In this document: in pieces, positions 5,003 to 5,081 of the stretch
How the letters are laid out: each line of letters opens with the position of its first letter
How positions within the stretch are numbered: the stretch's first letter is position 1
Assembly (NCBI GenBank): GCA_003156495.1
Contig: PMHC01000155.1
Span: forward strand, 19,905-24,985
Source: Acidobacteriaceae bacterium
GTDB lineage: Bacteria; Acidobacteriota; Terriglobia; Terriglobales; Acidobacteriaceae
Length of the DNA: 5,081 nucleotides
Direction of reading: 5' to 3'
The notes under the pieces: model-generated
What the model saw: only the letters and a program-made list of their open reading frames with translations
What the model was told of the DNA's origin: nothing
Databases searched by the model: none
Translations under genes and position numbers: made by a program

Positions 5003-5081
5003 CTCTCTGTTCCAACAATCGCTTCGGCGACTGAAGCCGGAGAAACGTCTGAAGGGGCTCGTGTACCGTGATCGCTCTCAG
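4992..5081 (+). CDS. Possible start of a downstream gene, truncated by window edge
   Basis: A frame with a TTG start at 4992 overlaps the last 11 bases of the antitoxin-like gene and stays open to the right edge. It encodes 30 residues, (M)SSSLFQQSLRRLKPEKRL…, rich in Lys and Arg. AAGGA at 4979-4983 lies 8 bases upstream, a reasonable ribosome site, and the other two forward frames close within the window. Overlapping stop and start are typical of antitoxin-toxin pairs, so this may be the toxin. No domain can be identified from 30 residues. Confidence 0.35.
   Translation, partial: MSSSSLFQQSLRRLKPEKRLKGLVYRDRSQ

Noticed and set aside
1..5081. CRISPR arrays, rRNA, riboswitches, long tandem repeats
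   Set aside because: None seen. The only regularly spaced repeats are the three operators before mmpA, too few and too diverged for a CRISPR array.

Overview
The window reads as the edge of a bacterial genomic island: an ordinary chromosomal-type gene on the left, a decayed integrative/conjugative element in the middle ending in a tRNA-derived attachment sequence, and a cargo region on the right with two small self-regulated, toxin-antitoxin-like operons. All supported genes are on the + strand. GC content is moderate to high (roughly mid-to-high fifties by eye), apart from sharply AT-rich regulatory stretches. The style of the integrase (…EIQRNPMSLIE…, …KTEASEDELPL…, HAFRHTY, MRHASIDMTMKYG) is one I associate with Acidobacteriota (Terriglobia); this host call is an inference and only weakly supported.

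Region 1 (1-1556): the 3' part of a methyl-accepting chemotaxis protein, with the end of its sensor domain, a transmembrane helix, a HAMP linker and the complete signalling domain. Its true start is left of the window.

Region 2 (about 1665-2848): mobile-element debris. A frameshifted, truncated piece of a TrwC/TraI-type (MobF) conjugative relaxase is followed directly by a tyrosine recombinase. The recombinase has lost its N-terminus and is split by an apparent 2-base insertion, yet all six catalytic residues survive across the two frames. Just 13 bases after its stop lies the exact 3' half (anticodon loop to CCA) of a tRNA with anticodon CAT, on the - strand, without its 5' half. This is a typical integrase/att arrangement, and short repeats beside it look like arm-type integrase sites. 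The fragment's orientation implies that an element sits, or sat, to its right, while the broken integrase belongs to one on its left, so two stacked insertions are plausible.

Region 3 (2849-3302): about 450 bases with no gene I can defend.

Region 4 (3303-4440): the best-preserved system. An XRE-type HTH regulator (mobile mystery protein A) overlaps by 4 bases a Fic-domain protein (mobile mystery protein B). Upstream are three 20-bp imperfect palindromes at an exact 33-bp spacing. They cover a good sigma70-type promoter, which suggests tight autorepression by the HTH protein.

Region 5 (4441-5081): a non-coding spacer, then a small ribbon-helix-helix-like, antitoxin-type gene. Its promoter is overlapped by a perfect 9-bp inverted repeat. 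An overlapping downstream reading frame (TTG start) runs off the right edge and may be its partner. In outline: an ICE-like vehicle inserted in a tRNA gene decayed, while compact addiction-type modules nearby stayed intact.
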